Shown in pieces: positions 34,239 to 43,829 of a stretch of DNA of 64,000 bases. The translations under genes were made by a program, and so were the position numbers. How positions within the stretch are numbered: position 1 is the first letter of the stretch; each line of letters begins with the position of its first letter. This DNA comes from Trametes villosa. Taxonomy: Eukaryota; Basidiomycota; Agaricomycetes; Polyporales; Polyporaceae. The notes under the pieces were generated by a model. The model did no database searches. It was not told the DNA's origin and saw only the letters and a list, made by a program, of their open reading frames with translations. The stretch is from contig PUDQ02000102.1 in the NCBI GenBank assembly GCA_002964805.2, forward strand, positions 496,001 through 560,000, read 5' to 3'.

Positions 34239-34957
34239 CTATGGCGGCGGTACAGCAAACGGATCGTCCTCCATACTCTGGTCCATCAGAGGCCCACCGA
34301 GCAACGCGTCCGTCTGCTGCAGCTGCGACAAATCCCCCGCCTCCTCAAACGGCTCCCCATCCGGGCCCATGCCCGCCATCTCCAGACTCATGTTCGCGCC
34401 CAAGTCGCCCTCCTCCGGCGGGCGCAGCGCCTCGTCCAGCACGTCGTCGTCGTCGTCCGGCGCAGGAGTTGGGGTTGGCGGCTGGAAGGAAATGGAGAGC
34501 GGGTGCGGCTTGGGGGACGCCGGCTTCCCCGCGTCGTCCTCCGCGCCCGGCAGCGCGGGCGCGGGCTCGGAGACGTCGCGCGACATGGGGCCGGGCGTCA
34601 TGTCCGGCGCGGTCGAGCCCGCGGCCTCGTCCTGGTCCATGTCGTCGTCCCCGTCGACGACCTCGATCTCCTCCGGCTGCAGCGGCGCGAGCGGCTGGTC
34701 GACCTCGCCCTCGTCGTCGCTAAATTGCTACCAGAGGCGAAGGTTTCAGTCTGAAAGCGCGTCGAGGGAGCGCGGGAGGGGGTATTCACCTGCTTTTTCT
34801 CGGTGCGCACCCACTTGTAAACGCGGAGCGTCGAGCCTGGGGCCGCGCCGTCTGGGGGTCCCCACACCTTCTCCCAGCAGGGGACGGGCTGCATGAGCTG
34901 CCGCCGCGAGGCCTCCGACGTCGAGGTGCTGAAGCCGACTCTCCTTCTTGTAGACAT
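34239..34957 (-). CDS. BCL7-like SWI/SNF subunit (218 aa)
   Basis: Model: exon 1 at 34957-34790, a 62-nt intron, exon 2 at 34727-34239, 218 aa. Exon 1 carries the family signature: after MSTRRRVGF comes a segment with CWEKVWGPPDG and then STLRVYKWVRTEKKQ. This matches the N-terminal region of animal BCL7 proteins, which has WEKKWVT...TSLRIYKWVPV. Those proteins are accessory subunits of SWI/SNF (BAF) that contact the nucleosome acidic patch. The rest is acidic and Pro-rich, low complexity (DDDDDVLDEALRPPEEGDLG), as in animals, where only the N-terminus is conserved. It shares a 261-bp divergent promoter with MED7. The homology is judged by eye from about 25 aligned residues. Confidence 0.75.
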
Positions 34958-35218
34958 CGTAAACGCGTAGAGTGGTTGTGGATGCGCGAGGGCGGACGCG
35001 AGCGAGAGAGTGGTGGAGGTTGGAAGGAAAGACGCGGTGAACTTCGCGGGCGCGCTCGAGGCGCGTCGCGCTGTTCGACGCGCGCTAGCGCGCCAACAGG
35101 CTTCGCCTCGCACCCCCATGTCAGTCTGGCCGTCGCGGCCACACGCTCTCCCTCAGCCACGCCTGAGACCCTCCTCGAACTTACGCTAGACACGAACGCG
35201 ACGAGAGACTGATCGGCC
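34958..35218. promoter_or_regulatory. Divergent promoter, BCL7-like and MED7 genes
   Basis: 261 bp between the two start codons must serve both genes. It is GC-rich and TATA-less by eye, as expected of a housekeeping bidirectional promoter. Confidence 0.55.
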
Positions 35219-36255
35219 ATGGACGACGAGGAGACCGAGCTGCGCAACCCATTCCCGTCCCCGCCCTCGCACTACACGCGCTACACGGGCCTCAACCTCA
35301 AGCTCCTCGAGCTCCTGCGCGAGCGCGCGGGGGCGGACGCGGACCTGTATGCGCTCAACCAGTATGAGGTGCTGTCGGACCAGACGGATGTACCGGACTG
35401 GCCGCTCGCGCAGCTCGAGAAGCCGCGGGTCGACTGGATACTCGAGGAGGGGCATTATACTGTGTTCGGGGACACTTGGTTTGTATGTATGCTCTGAAGA
35501 TGCCTCTCTGCGGTATTCTGAGTTGCTCGTGCTCGTGAGATCAAGGAGAAGATACCCTCGCTCGCCGAGCTTGGTGGCCACCAACTCTATCCCGCGGATC
35601 CTAGCGTCGGTACGCCCCGCATACTAAACTGGTTGTGCTCGGGGTGAACTCACGCATCTGGTATTAGACCGCCGACCGGCACTCATCAGCATCCTCCGCT
35701 CGCTGCTGGTGACCTACTCCAAGCTGTTGAACGCCCTCCTCCTGCCGCCGCCCACGGCCTCCTCCCAGATCGAGCCAGAATGGAAGCGCCACCTCGAGTG
35801 GATCAACGTGCTCGCGCAGAACATCATGGCCGCCGCGAATGACCTCCGGCCGAGGCAAGCGCGGGCCAACCTCGAGCTCATGATGGACCGCCAGGTCAAA
35901 TTACGCAGAGAAGAGACCCAAGCTATACACTCGTGCGTTCGACATCCCCCCTCGTATACTTGCAGTCGAGTTGACGGGCAATGGATGGAACCCAGGAAAT
36001 GCGACGCGCTCGAGGCGCAACTGGCCGAGTTACGCCTGGCGTCTCAGGGCGCAGCTTCTCAAGCGGACGCTTCGTCCGCTGCTGGGTCGGCCTCGGGCCC
36101 GGTGGCAGGTTCGCTCCAGGTAGGCCTCCTTCGACTATCTCTTGATTGCACTTCGGCGGCGCTGAAGGTTCTTTTCATCTTAGGTTATACCGCCATTGCA
36201 CCCAAGTGCCCTGTCTATGAATGACGTCTTGTCCTGGGCCGAGGAAGTTACATGA
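35219..36255 (+). CDS. MED7: Mediator complex subunit 7
   Basis: Mediator middle-module subunit, pairing with MED21 and MED31, in the nucleus. Model: exons 35219-35482, 35540-35609, 35668-35932, 35996-36119 and 36184-36255, 264 aa. The N-terminal part has the MED7 hallmark of a Pro-rich opening (ELRNPFPSPPSHYTRYT) and a short PxDW-like segment (DVPDWPLAQLEKPRVDW). Then come KEKIPSLAELGGHQLYP and the helical core ISILRSLLVTYSKLLNALL, EWINVLAQNIMAAANDLRP and QARANLELMMDRQVKLRREE. The RPxQAR...LxLMMxxQ pattern is diagnostic. The C-terminus is a short helix (SALSMNDVLSWAEEVT). Splicing was fixed by frame at every join. Confidence 0.93.
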
Positions 36256-36358
36256 TCATGCTCCTCAGTCCATATCCTCTGTCAAGTCAGTTGACTGACT
36301 CTGGGCCCCTGAAACATCGCCCTTGTGAAACTCGGTAGGCCTATACCCATACGCCCGA

Positions 36359-36535
36359 CATGCAGCGCTACTATGACAAGTGGGCCTCTATTCCTGGTGT
36401 TTACGCGCGCGACGCAGGCCAGATGACCCGCCAAATGGAGAAAGTATACGCGCAGTGCATTGGTAAGTTGGGCGGGCGTTCGCGATGTTGTCGTCGGGCA
36501 CTGCAGGTGTACACTGTCCTGAAGAGAATTTGACT
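36359..36535 (+). CDS. Small ORF of uncertain status (44 aa)
   Basis: An ORF opens MQRYYDKWASIPGVYARDAG, continues QMTRQMEKVYAQCIG and then meets a good donor (GTAAGT). An acceptor (CACTGCAG) about 45 nt on would add a ten-residue tail ending in TGA near 36533, giving 44 aa. The composition is coding-like and helical, but I do not recognise it. It may be an exon fragment left by a rearrangement between MED7 and the ligase, or a genuine microprotein. Confidence 0.3.
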
Positions 36536-36756
36536 TGAGGGTTCACCTCCACGTAAGCGTGAGCTGCTCATACTGCCCTTCGATTCGCTTTCCCACAGCG
36601 CGATAGTCAATCGGGCGGTCGGACCCGACTTCTGGGTAGTCTAGCGTCGGGGGCATCGCACGGACATTGCTTCTGCACAAGCGGTTCCAGCGCGCGGGGG
36701 ACTAAACGGCCATGTGCCTGGGTAATGCACAGAACCTCGCCGCGGGAAGCGGGTCG

Positions 36757-36764
36757 TATAAAAG
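36757..36764 (+). promoter_or_regulatory. TATA box of CoA ligase 1
   Basis: TATAAAAG lies 118 bp upstream of the ATG at 36882, in a GC-rich context and with no other gene start nearby. Confidence 0.6.
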
Positions 36765-36881
36765 GCCCCGGTGAGAGGGAGCCGGCGCCCGCGCAGATAG
36801 AGCACCCTCGCCTACACCACCACACGCGCAAGCTCCGAGCCGTCCATCGCGACTTGCACCCCGACGACCACGACGAACACG

Positions 36882-39602
36882 ATGGCTGAGATACACGGCA
36901 GCGACGCGCCCCTCGCGCCCATCCCCGACGACCTGACCATCTCGCAGTTCATCCTCGACACGCCCCACCCCCTGCGCCCCGTCCCGGACCCGCAGCAGCC
37001 GTGGTTCATCGACGAGACGACGGGGCGGGAGATCAGGCTCGACGAGGTCAGTCCGGTCGGACACGCGCGGCCATCTGGCGCGGCGGGAGTGCGAGCAGTG
37101 CTGATGCGCAGGGCCCGCGTGCTCATGTATAGCTGCGCGCCCGGATCTCGGGGCTCGCTAACGCGCTGAAGATTCGGTGGAACATAGGTGACGCCACTGC
37201 GCTGATACCTGCGGTTTTGGGCGAGGCTGACTTTGCAATTGATGAACGCCGTGCGCAGGGGAGGACGACGTAGGTACGTGCATATATGCGGGGTTCTGCG
37301 GCTTGTGCATTTGTCTGAACTGACTGGGTTGTGTTAGTTTGTATATTCAGCCCTAACCACGTCGGTAAGTGCCGGTGTTTGCGCGTTTGGAATGCCCAAC
37401 CTGACAGAATACACTTGTAGATTATGGCGCGGCTTTGTGGTATGTTCACAGCGCGCTTCGATTGAGAGAGCCTAACCTCACCATGGCTCGATCAAGGGCG
37501 GTACACCAGCTCGGCGGTATCGTTACGTACGTCCTACCCGACTTGGCGCAATAGCTCCCCTGGCTCAAATCTCTGGTTTATGTTAGGACGGCCAACCCTT
37601 CATACCTCGCGGAAGAGCTTGCATACCAAGTAGAGGCTACAAAGGCCAAACTAATCATCGTCCACCCTCTCAACCTCACGGTCGCACTAGAAGCAGCGCG
37701 TCTGGTCAAGCTGCCCACCGACCGCGTCGTGCTGTTCGACCCCGTCCCAGGATCATCACATCCCAACGTACAGGACCTAGTCCCGCAGGGGCTCAGAGAA
37801 CCTCAGCGGTTCACCGAGAAGCGCTTCAAAGCGGGAGAGGCGAAGAAGAAGATCGCGTTATTCTGCTTCTCCAGCGGAACCACGGGCAAGCCGAAGGTTG
37901 TTTGAGTTGAACTGTCATTGGGAAGTCGCGCTGATGTCGGATGACGCTTCGCAGGCAGTGATGATCTCGCATTATAGCATTATCGCCAACATGGTACAGG
38001 TCGCACAGTTCTTGCGACTCACTGACAGGACATTACCTCGGGAACATCTGGCGTATAGACCGGGCGCCGTAACATTATCGGGTGCGCTCCTCCCGCCCTC
38101 GCAGAGTGGACAAGCAGTTGCTAACAGCTAGTGATTATATTCCAGTCCTGCCATTCTACCGTAAGTTGCACTGACAGTGGCGAGCATGGCGCTGCTTCTC
38201 ATGCAAATTTACAGACGTGTATGGCCTACATGTAATCCTCTTCGGCAGCTTATTTTTCGGGGTGCGCACATACCCACCACCTTCTCCACGTACATGCTCA
38301 AACCTCCTTTCAGAGCACCATTGTGGTGACCCAAAGATTCAACCTCGAGCAAATGCTGAAGAGCATCCAGCGCTACCGCATCACCCACCTCTTGTACGTA
38401 TGCAAACTCAAACATGGTAAGTCGCTAGGCTGATCCATTGTAGCCTCGTCCCGCCCATGGTCGTCCTTCTATGCAAGGTAGGCCTCGTGTTTAGATCCGG
38501 AGATGATAGCTGCATCCAGTGCTGACTGCCCCTCGCAGAACCCCATCGTGAAGAAGTACGACCTCAGCTCCGTCTACTTCCTCATGGTCGGCGCGGCGCC
38601 GCTCAGCGCCGAACTCACTGACCAGCTCGTCCGCGTCCTACCGCACGCACCCTTCATCGGCCAAGGATACGGTGCGCGCCCCCCTCCTTTGCCCCACGCG
38701 TCTCTTACGTCCCGCCCCAATCGCGCTGTTGTTTTGCAGGCATGACGGAGCTTGCGACGAGCGTCGCGCACCTGCACATAGACCGGAAGATTGGCACGCC
38801 GGGCAACTCAGGCGTTCTCCTCCCGGGGATCGTCGCGCGCGTCGTGAAGCAGGACGGGAGCCTCGCGGGCTTCAACGAGCTGGGCGAGCTCCTCCTCCGG
38901 AGTCCGTCCATGTCGCTTGGGTACCTCAATAACCCGACTGCGTAAGCCACCCTGATCGTACTGTTGTTTCCATGCGTTAACCTGTTCTCTACCTATAGGA
39001 CAGCGGAAACATTTACGGATGGGTGCGTTCCTCTTGAGCTGATGTACGCGTACTATGCAGGGCTGACCACAAATTGTTTCGACGTCTCAGATGGCTGCAC
39101 ACCGGTGACGAAGTGATGATCAACGAGCTCAAAGAGGTCTTCGTCGTCGACCGCATCAAGGAGCTCATCAAAGTGCGCGGCTTCCAGGTCGCGCCCGCCG
39201 AGCTCGAGGGCCACCTGCTCGACCACGCGGACGTCGCGGACGCGTGCGTCGTCGGCATCCCCGACGCGTACAGCGGCGAGCTCCCGCTCGCGTTCATCGT
39301 GCCCAGCCCCACCGCGCAGGCGCGCATCGCGCGCGGGCCCGCCGAAGAGGGCCAGGTCCGCACGGCGATTCTTCAGGTGCGTCGCCTCCGTCAGGCTCTT
39401 TGTGTGGGGTGAGTACACTGACATGAGCACGCAGCATGTCGCGGACCACAAGGTGTACTACAAGCGGCTCGCGGGCATCGAGTTCCTGCCCGCGATCCCG
39501 AAGAACGCGAGCGGGAAGCTGTTGCGGCGCGTCCTAAGGGAACAGGCGAAGACGATGCTCGCGGAGGGGAAGCTGAAGCTCACGCCAAAGTCGAAGCTGT
39601 AG
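36882..39602 (+). CDS. Acyl-CoA ligase 1 (4CL-like), PTS1 SKL
   Basis: AMP-forming CoA ligase: it adenylates a carboxylic acid and transfers it to CoA. The start is MAEIHGSDAPLAPIPDD. Many short introns interrupt it; the joins were followed by frame, for example GIVT|TANPSYLAEEL across the 60-nt intron 37527-37586. Motifs in order: P-loop FSSGTTGKPK (near 37870-37900), [38 protein letters not shown], the A8 region LHTGDEVMINELKEVFVVDR and [14 protein letters not shown], and the catalytic lysine in PKNASGKLLRR. The C-terminus KLTPKSKL ends in a canonical peroxisomal PTS1. It is convergent with ligase 2. The substrate may be a coumarate-, phenylacetate- or fatty acid-like compound and cannot be told from the sequence. 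Confidence 0.9.
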
Positions 39603-39994
39603 ACCCTTCGATGGCGTTAATTTGTGCACGAGGGTGTATGCGTTTCTAGTGCACGCGGAGTATACCCATTGTACCATTTAGACATGTTACTTCCATCAGG
39701 ATCTTTCCGTTCGGGAGCTGAGAGCAGAGGATATGGCAATGCTTATAAGGTACTACCAGGTGAGAGGCAGGATATGAACTTACACTAGCTCCGCGGCGCC
39801 GCGTTCATCGACGGCCTCTCTCAGAAATCTACGAGCGATCGAAAAGCAGGATCCCAGTATGTTCGTAAAATCTTCTACGGACTCTACGTTTCCATAAAAC
39901 TTGCTACAAATACAAATGTACATGGATGGCACACGAGCACGGATATGCAAATCGGCCCCTTCGCAGATTTAGGCACACGAAAATCCACAAACCC
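39603..39994. other. Intergenic region between convergent ligases
   Basis: 392 bp that hold both 3' UTRs. It is A/T-richer than the flanks. No gene is seen. Confidence 0.55.
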
Positions 39995-42406
39995 TCACAG
40001 CTTCGCGCGGGCTTTCGCGCCGGGCGGGGTGATCGTCACCTTGCCCTCCTTCAGGAGCTCCTTGAGCTTGTCGCGCAGGAGGCGTCGCAGGAGCTTTCCG
40101 CTCGGGTTCTTCGGCACGACGTCGATGAACATCACGCCCGCGAGCCACTTGTACTGCGTCTTGTGCTTCGTCACGTACTGCACCGGCGCACTCGTCAGCA
40201 GCTATCCGGAGATGAGGGCGTGCAGGAGGTGATCGTACCTCCATTATTCCGTCGCGCACGCGCTGCTCTTCTTTCGGGTCGCGGGAGATGCGCGCCTGCG
40301 CCTCTTCGTTTGGCGTGATGAACGCGAACGGGAGCTCGCCCGAATATTCGTCGGGCGCGCCGATCACGCATACGTCTGCGACGTCTGGGTGGTCCAGTAG
40401 CAGGCCCTCCAGCTCCGCAGGTGCAACTGCACAGAACCATGTCAGCGCCTCACTCCGGCATGCACGGTGATTTTATGGCGGCATACCTTGGAAGCCGCGG
40501 ACCTTGATGAGCTCCTTGATCCGGTCGACAATATAGAGCTCCTTCTTCTCGTTCACGTACCCCTCGTCGCCAGTATACACCCATCCGTCCTTGAACGTCT
40601 CCGCAGTCCTGCACTCCCGTCAGCACAACCCCAACCCCCTGACACATCTAAGAAACTCACGCCTCCGGGTTATCCAGGTACCCAATCGCCATGCTCGGGC
40701 CCGTGACGACGATCTGGCCGGTCTCCCCAACGGCGCCCCACGTCCCGTCCGCCTTGAGGATGCGGACCTGCGTGCCGGGGATGAGCAGGCCCGCGCTGCC
40801 GGGCGTGCCGATGCGCGTCGTGAGCTGCGGGAAGGAGACGGTCGTGCACGTCTCGGTCATGCCGTAGCCCTGGCCGATGCCGCTGTTCGGGAGCACGCGC
40901 GCGAGCTGATTCGTGAGCTCCGCGCTGAGCGGCGCCGCGCCGCTCGTCGTCATCTTCACGCTGCGCAGGTCGTAGTTCTTCACGATCGGGTCCTGTGTGC
41001 CCGTGGACGTCAGCGAGAAAGCAGGGGTTTTGTGGGAGAGGTAGACGGCGCACCTTGCAGAGGAGGACGATCATGGGCGGGACGAGCGCGAGGTGGGAGA
41101 CGTTGTACCGCACGATACTCTTCAGTGCCCTCTCGAGGTTGAAGCGCTGTACGATGACAAGAGTTGCCTGCACAACAGTCAATACATGTTTCTGCGACAC
41201 AGTTGTTCATACGTACTCCACAGAGCATGAAGTAGTGCAGGCTGACAACAACGCCGTATATATCTGCAGGCACCGTTAGAGAAGCGCTCGTCATAGACAA
41301 GATAACACGTACGATAGAAAGGCAAAACTGAGGAGAAGTTGTTAGCAGCTGTACATGCAGCATGAAAGCAGTGGCTATATGCGCACCTCCTAGCACACGA
41401 TCGCCTGGTGCATATCGCTGCTTCTCGAGGGGCTTGTCCTGGTCGTGCATATCCGCATACTGCTTCATTTGTACGACATTCGCGATGACCGCGTAGTGCG
41501 GGATCATCACTGCCTGCAACCCTCGTCAGAGACTAACTCTGCAACGCATCGCAACGCACCGCCGTACCTTTGGTCGGCCAGTCGTTCCGCTTGAAAAGAA
41601 CAGCAGCGCAAGCTTCGTCTTGCCCTCACCGGGCTTTAGACGAGGCTCGACGAAGCGCCTCGGCTGCGAGAGTCCCTCTTTGACCAGGTCGTCTACTGTG
41701 AGTACGCTGCCCCCCGCGGATGTGTCGTAGAGAGCGACGCGGTCCTGCGGTATGCCAGCAATTCGTGCGGCTTCAAGCCCGACCTGCAGCGAGTCTGGGT
41801 GGATAAAGAGCGCGGTCGCCTTCGCGGTGCGGATCTGGTACACGAGCTCGTCGGTGGTGTAAGCGGGATTGGCCCCCGTGAAGATGCCGCCGACGCTGTG
41901 CGTGGCCCATATGATAATTGGGTAGTCTGGAGAACTTGGAGTGAGCCGTGCGGAACCTCGCAGTGAACTTGAGAGAAGACACACCAACGTGATTTGGCCC
42001 GTATGCGCAGACTGAACACGAGAAACGTATGAGAATCCGCAGACCCGCCAAGGTTAGCTCGAACATTCAGAATACATACCGACATCACCGTCACCTATAC
42101 GCGCCCCACAGTATCAATAACGTTGCCTTCGGAATGTAAGGATATCGGGCATGTCCGCTCACCGATATTCCAGCGTATGCTCATGGCGTTCGCGAGACCC
42201 CATACGCGTGCGCGCGCTTGGTCGCCGGTGACCTCGCGGCCCGTCGCATCCTCGATGAACCACGCTGGTGGACGCGCATGCAGGGCGTGTCCGCCGAGGG
42301 GGTGGTGGCCGTTGAAGAGGAACTGCGGAATGGTCACATCGTCGGGGATAGGCGCCAGCGCGCCGCCATCGCCGTACACGGTCGGAATCTTCGTCTCTCC
42401 CGCCAT
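39995..42406 (-). CDS. Acyl-CoA ligase 2 (4CL-like), PTS1-type AKL
   Basis: AMP-forming CoA ligase, a paralogue of ligase 1. The start is [15 protein letters not shown] at 42406. Motifs in order: [21 protein letters not shown]-loop [11 protein letters not shown] (near 41570-41600), [64 protein letters not shown], and [19 protein letters not shown]. The C-terminus ARAKL is a PTS1-type AKL. It lacks three introns that ligases 1 and 3 carry: the one before the LRAR-type helix, the one after GIVT and the one inside GYG|MTE. It is convergent with ligase 1. The substrate is unknown; the active-site region differs enough from ligase 1 (TSGAAPL against MVGAAPL) to suggest another preference. Confidence 0.9.
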
Positions 42407-43829
42407 CTTGCTCGTCTACTACAACCTCTGGGATTCTGGCTCTCGGAACGCGTTACGGCTCTGGACTCCTCGGCGGTATTTCTGCGCACGCGGATCTGGC
42501 TTGCGAGAGCGAACGTCGTATGGCGAGCGTCCTGGGTGTGTGAGAAGACTGCCGCCTGAGAAGAGGTGGACAAGAATAGGAGAGCTCTTCGACGTGGGAC
42601 GTGGGCGCGCTGCGCTGCGGCTTAAATGGGCCCGAGCGCGAGACGGCGACACGGGAGACGGCTACCGCGACGGCCGGATGGAGGCGTACAGGGGTAAGTG
42701 GTGGTGGTCACCGGTCGGTGGCGGGTAGACTGTAGCAGGCGGGGGCGAGGGTCACGCGGGCCTCCCAGGCAACATGCGTATCTCTCGGCTCGCTCCCTCG
42801 TCTTCATCCATCATAACATGCGTGGGGGCGGGGACACGCGGGGGCCGACCGGGAAACCAACGTTATACGCCTCGGTGCTGCGGGTTCTAGCAATGCATTG
42901 CGAAGTGGCGATGGTATGCATACCTGAGGCTGACGGAGGTCACCTCAAACAGACTCCTGGATCATGCGACATCCACAAGCAACACACCTAGCATTGTCAA
43001 GACGGCGGATAGGAGCTCGTCGCTTGGTGGTCTTTAGCCATGCCCAGCGTATACTGGGCGACCCTAGATATCTTCGGGCAGCCGCACTAGCGTTCGTGCC
43101 TACAGATTGGCAGCACAGGTGTGTCTGTTAAACCGCCGAAGTACCAAGCAGGGAGAGGACAGCAGGTGAACATTCATTGCGGGGGGATTGGCAACGGCTC
43201 AGAGAGACGGCTGCAGCTGGTCGCCGACTTATATACACAAGCATCGACCAGAGACTTCGGGCAACTCCAGGCCACCGCCGCTGGTATTACACATGCGAGC
43301 CCTCGCCCGAGGCATTCAATGACATTTCACCTCCCCGATTTCGAGCAGCGTGCTTCTTGCTTTGACGCGTTTTCCCAACATGTCCCGGTGGATACTATGG
43401 TTCTTCCCCCACACTCCAGTCCGTCTTCGGTGCGTCGAGCAGCGGTAGCGCATAAGTTGTACTGACGGCGGCTGACTCACCGTCGATTGACATGCGGTTT
43501 GCCACTGCGAGCCTCCCCCTCTAGTACTCGTATTGCAGGGGGAAGTTATCAGTATCCCCAGCTACGGCCGATACGCAAGCTTCCTATGCTGCCGGTGAAG
43601 TCGAAGCGCTATGTGGCCAGGAAGTGCTGCCCTGCGGTCTGCTACACTCTACTGAACGCCGATACAACGACAGCGGATTTCAAGCTGATGCAAGCTTCCT
43701 CCCCCATATGCACGCCGACATGTGTTGGTGTATCTTCTGTATGCCATTGACTCCTGAATTACATCTTGGTCTATCGCGTATATTGGATGACCCTCCCTAC
43801 TCTCCTGGACGCCTCTCAGACCCGATAAC
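42407..43829. other. Intergenic region, no supported gene
   Basis: The left part is the upstream region of ligase 2, with no consensus TATA box (only a weak TTTAAG at about 42620 on the minus strand). The rest carries short ORFs without coding character; the one at 43121-43465 is the longest. The right end is 3' UTR of the S41 peptidase. Confidence 0.45.

Larger units (their letters stand above)
36256..36881. other. Region between MED7 and CoA ligase 1
   Basis: It contains the MED7 3' UTR, a weak small ORF at 36359 (listed separately) and the ligase promoter with a TATA box at 36757-36764. Confidence 0.5.
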
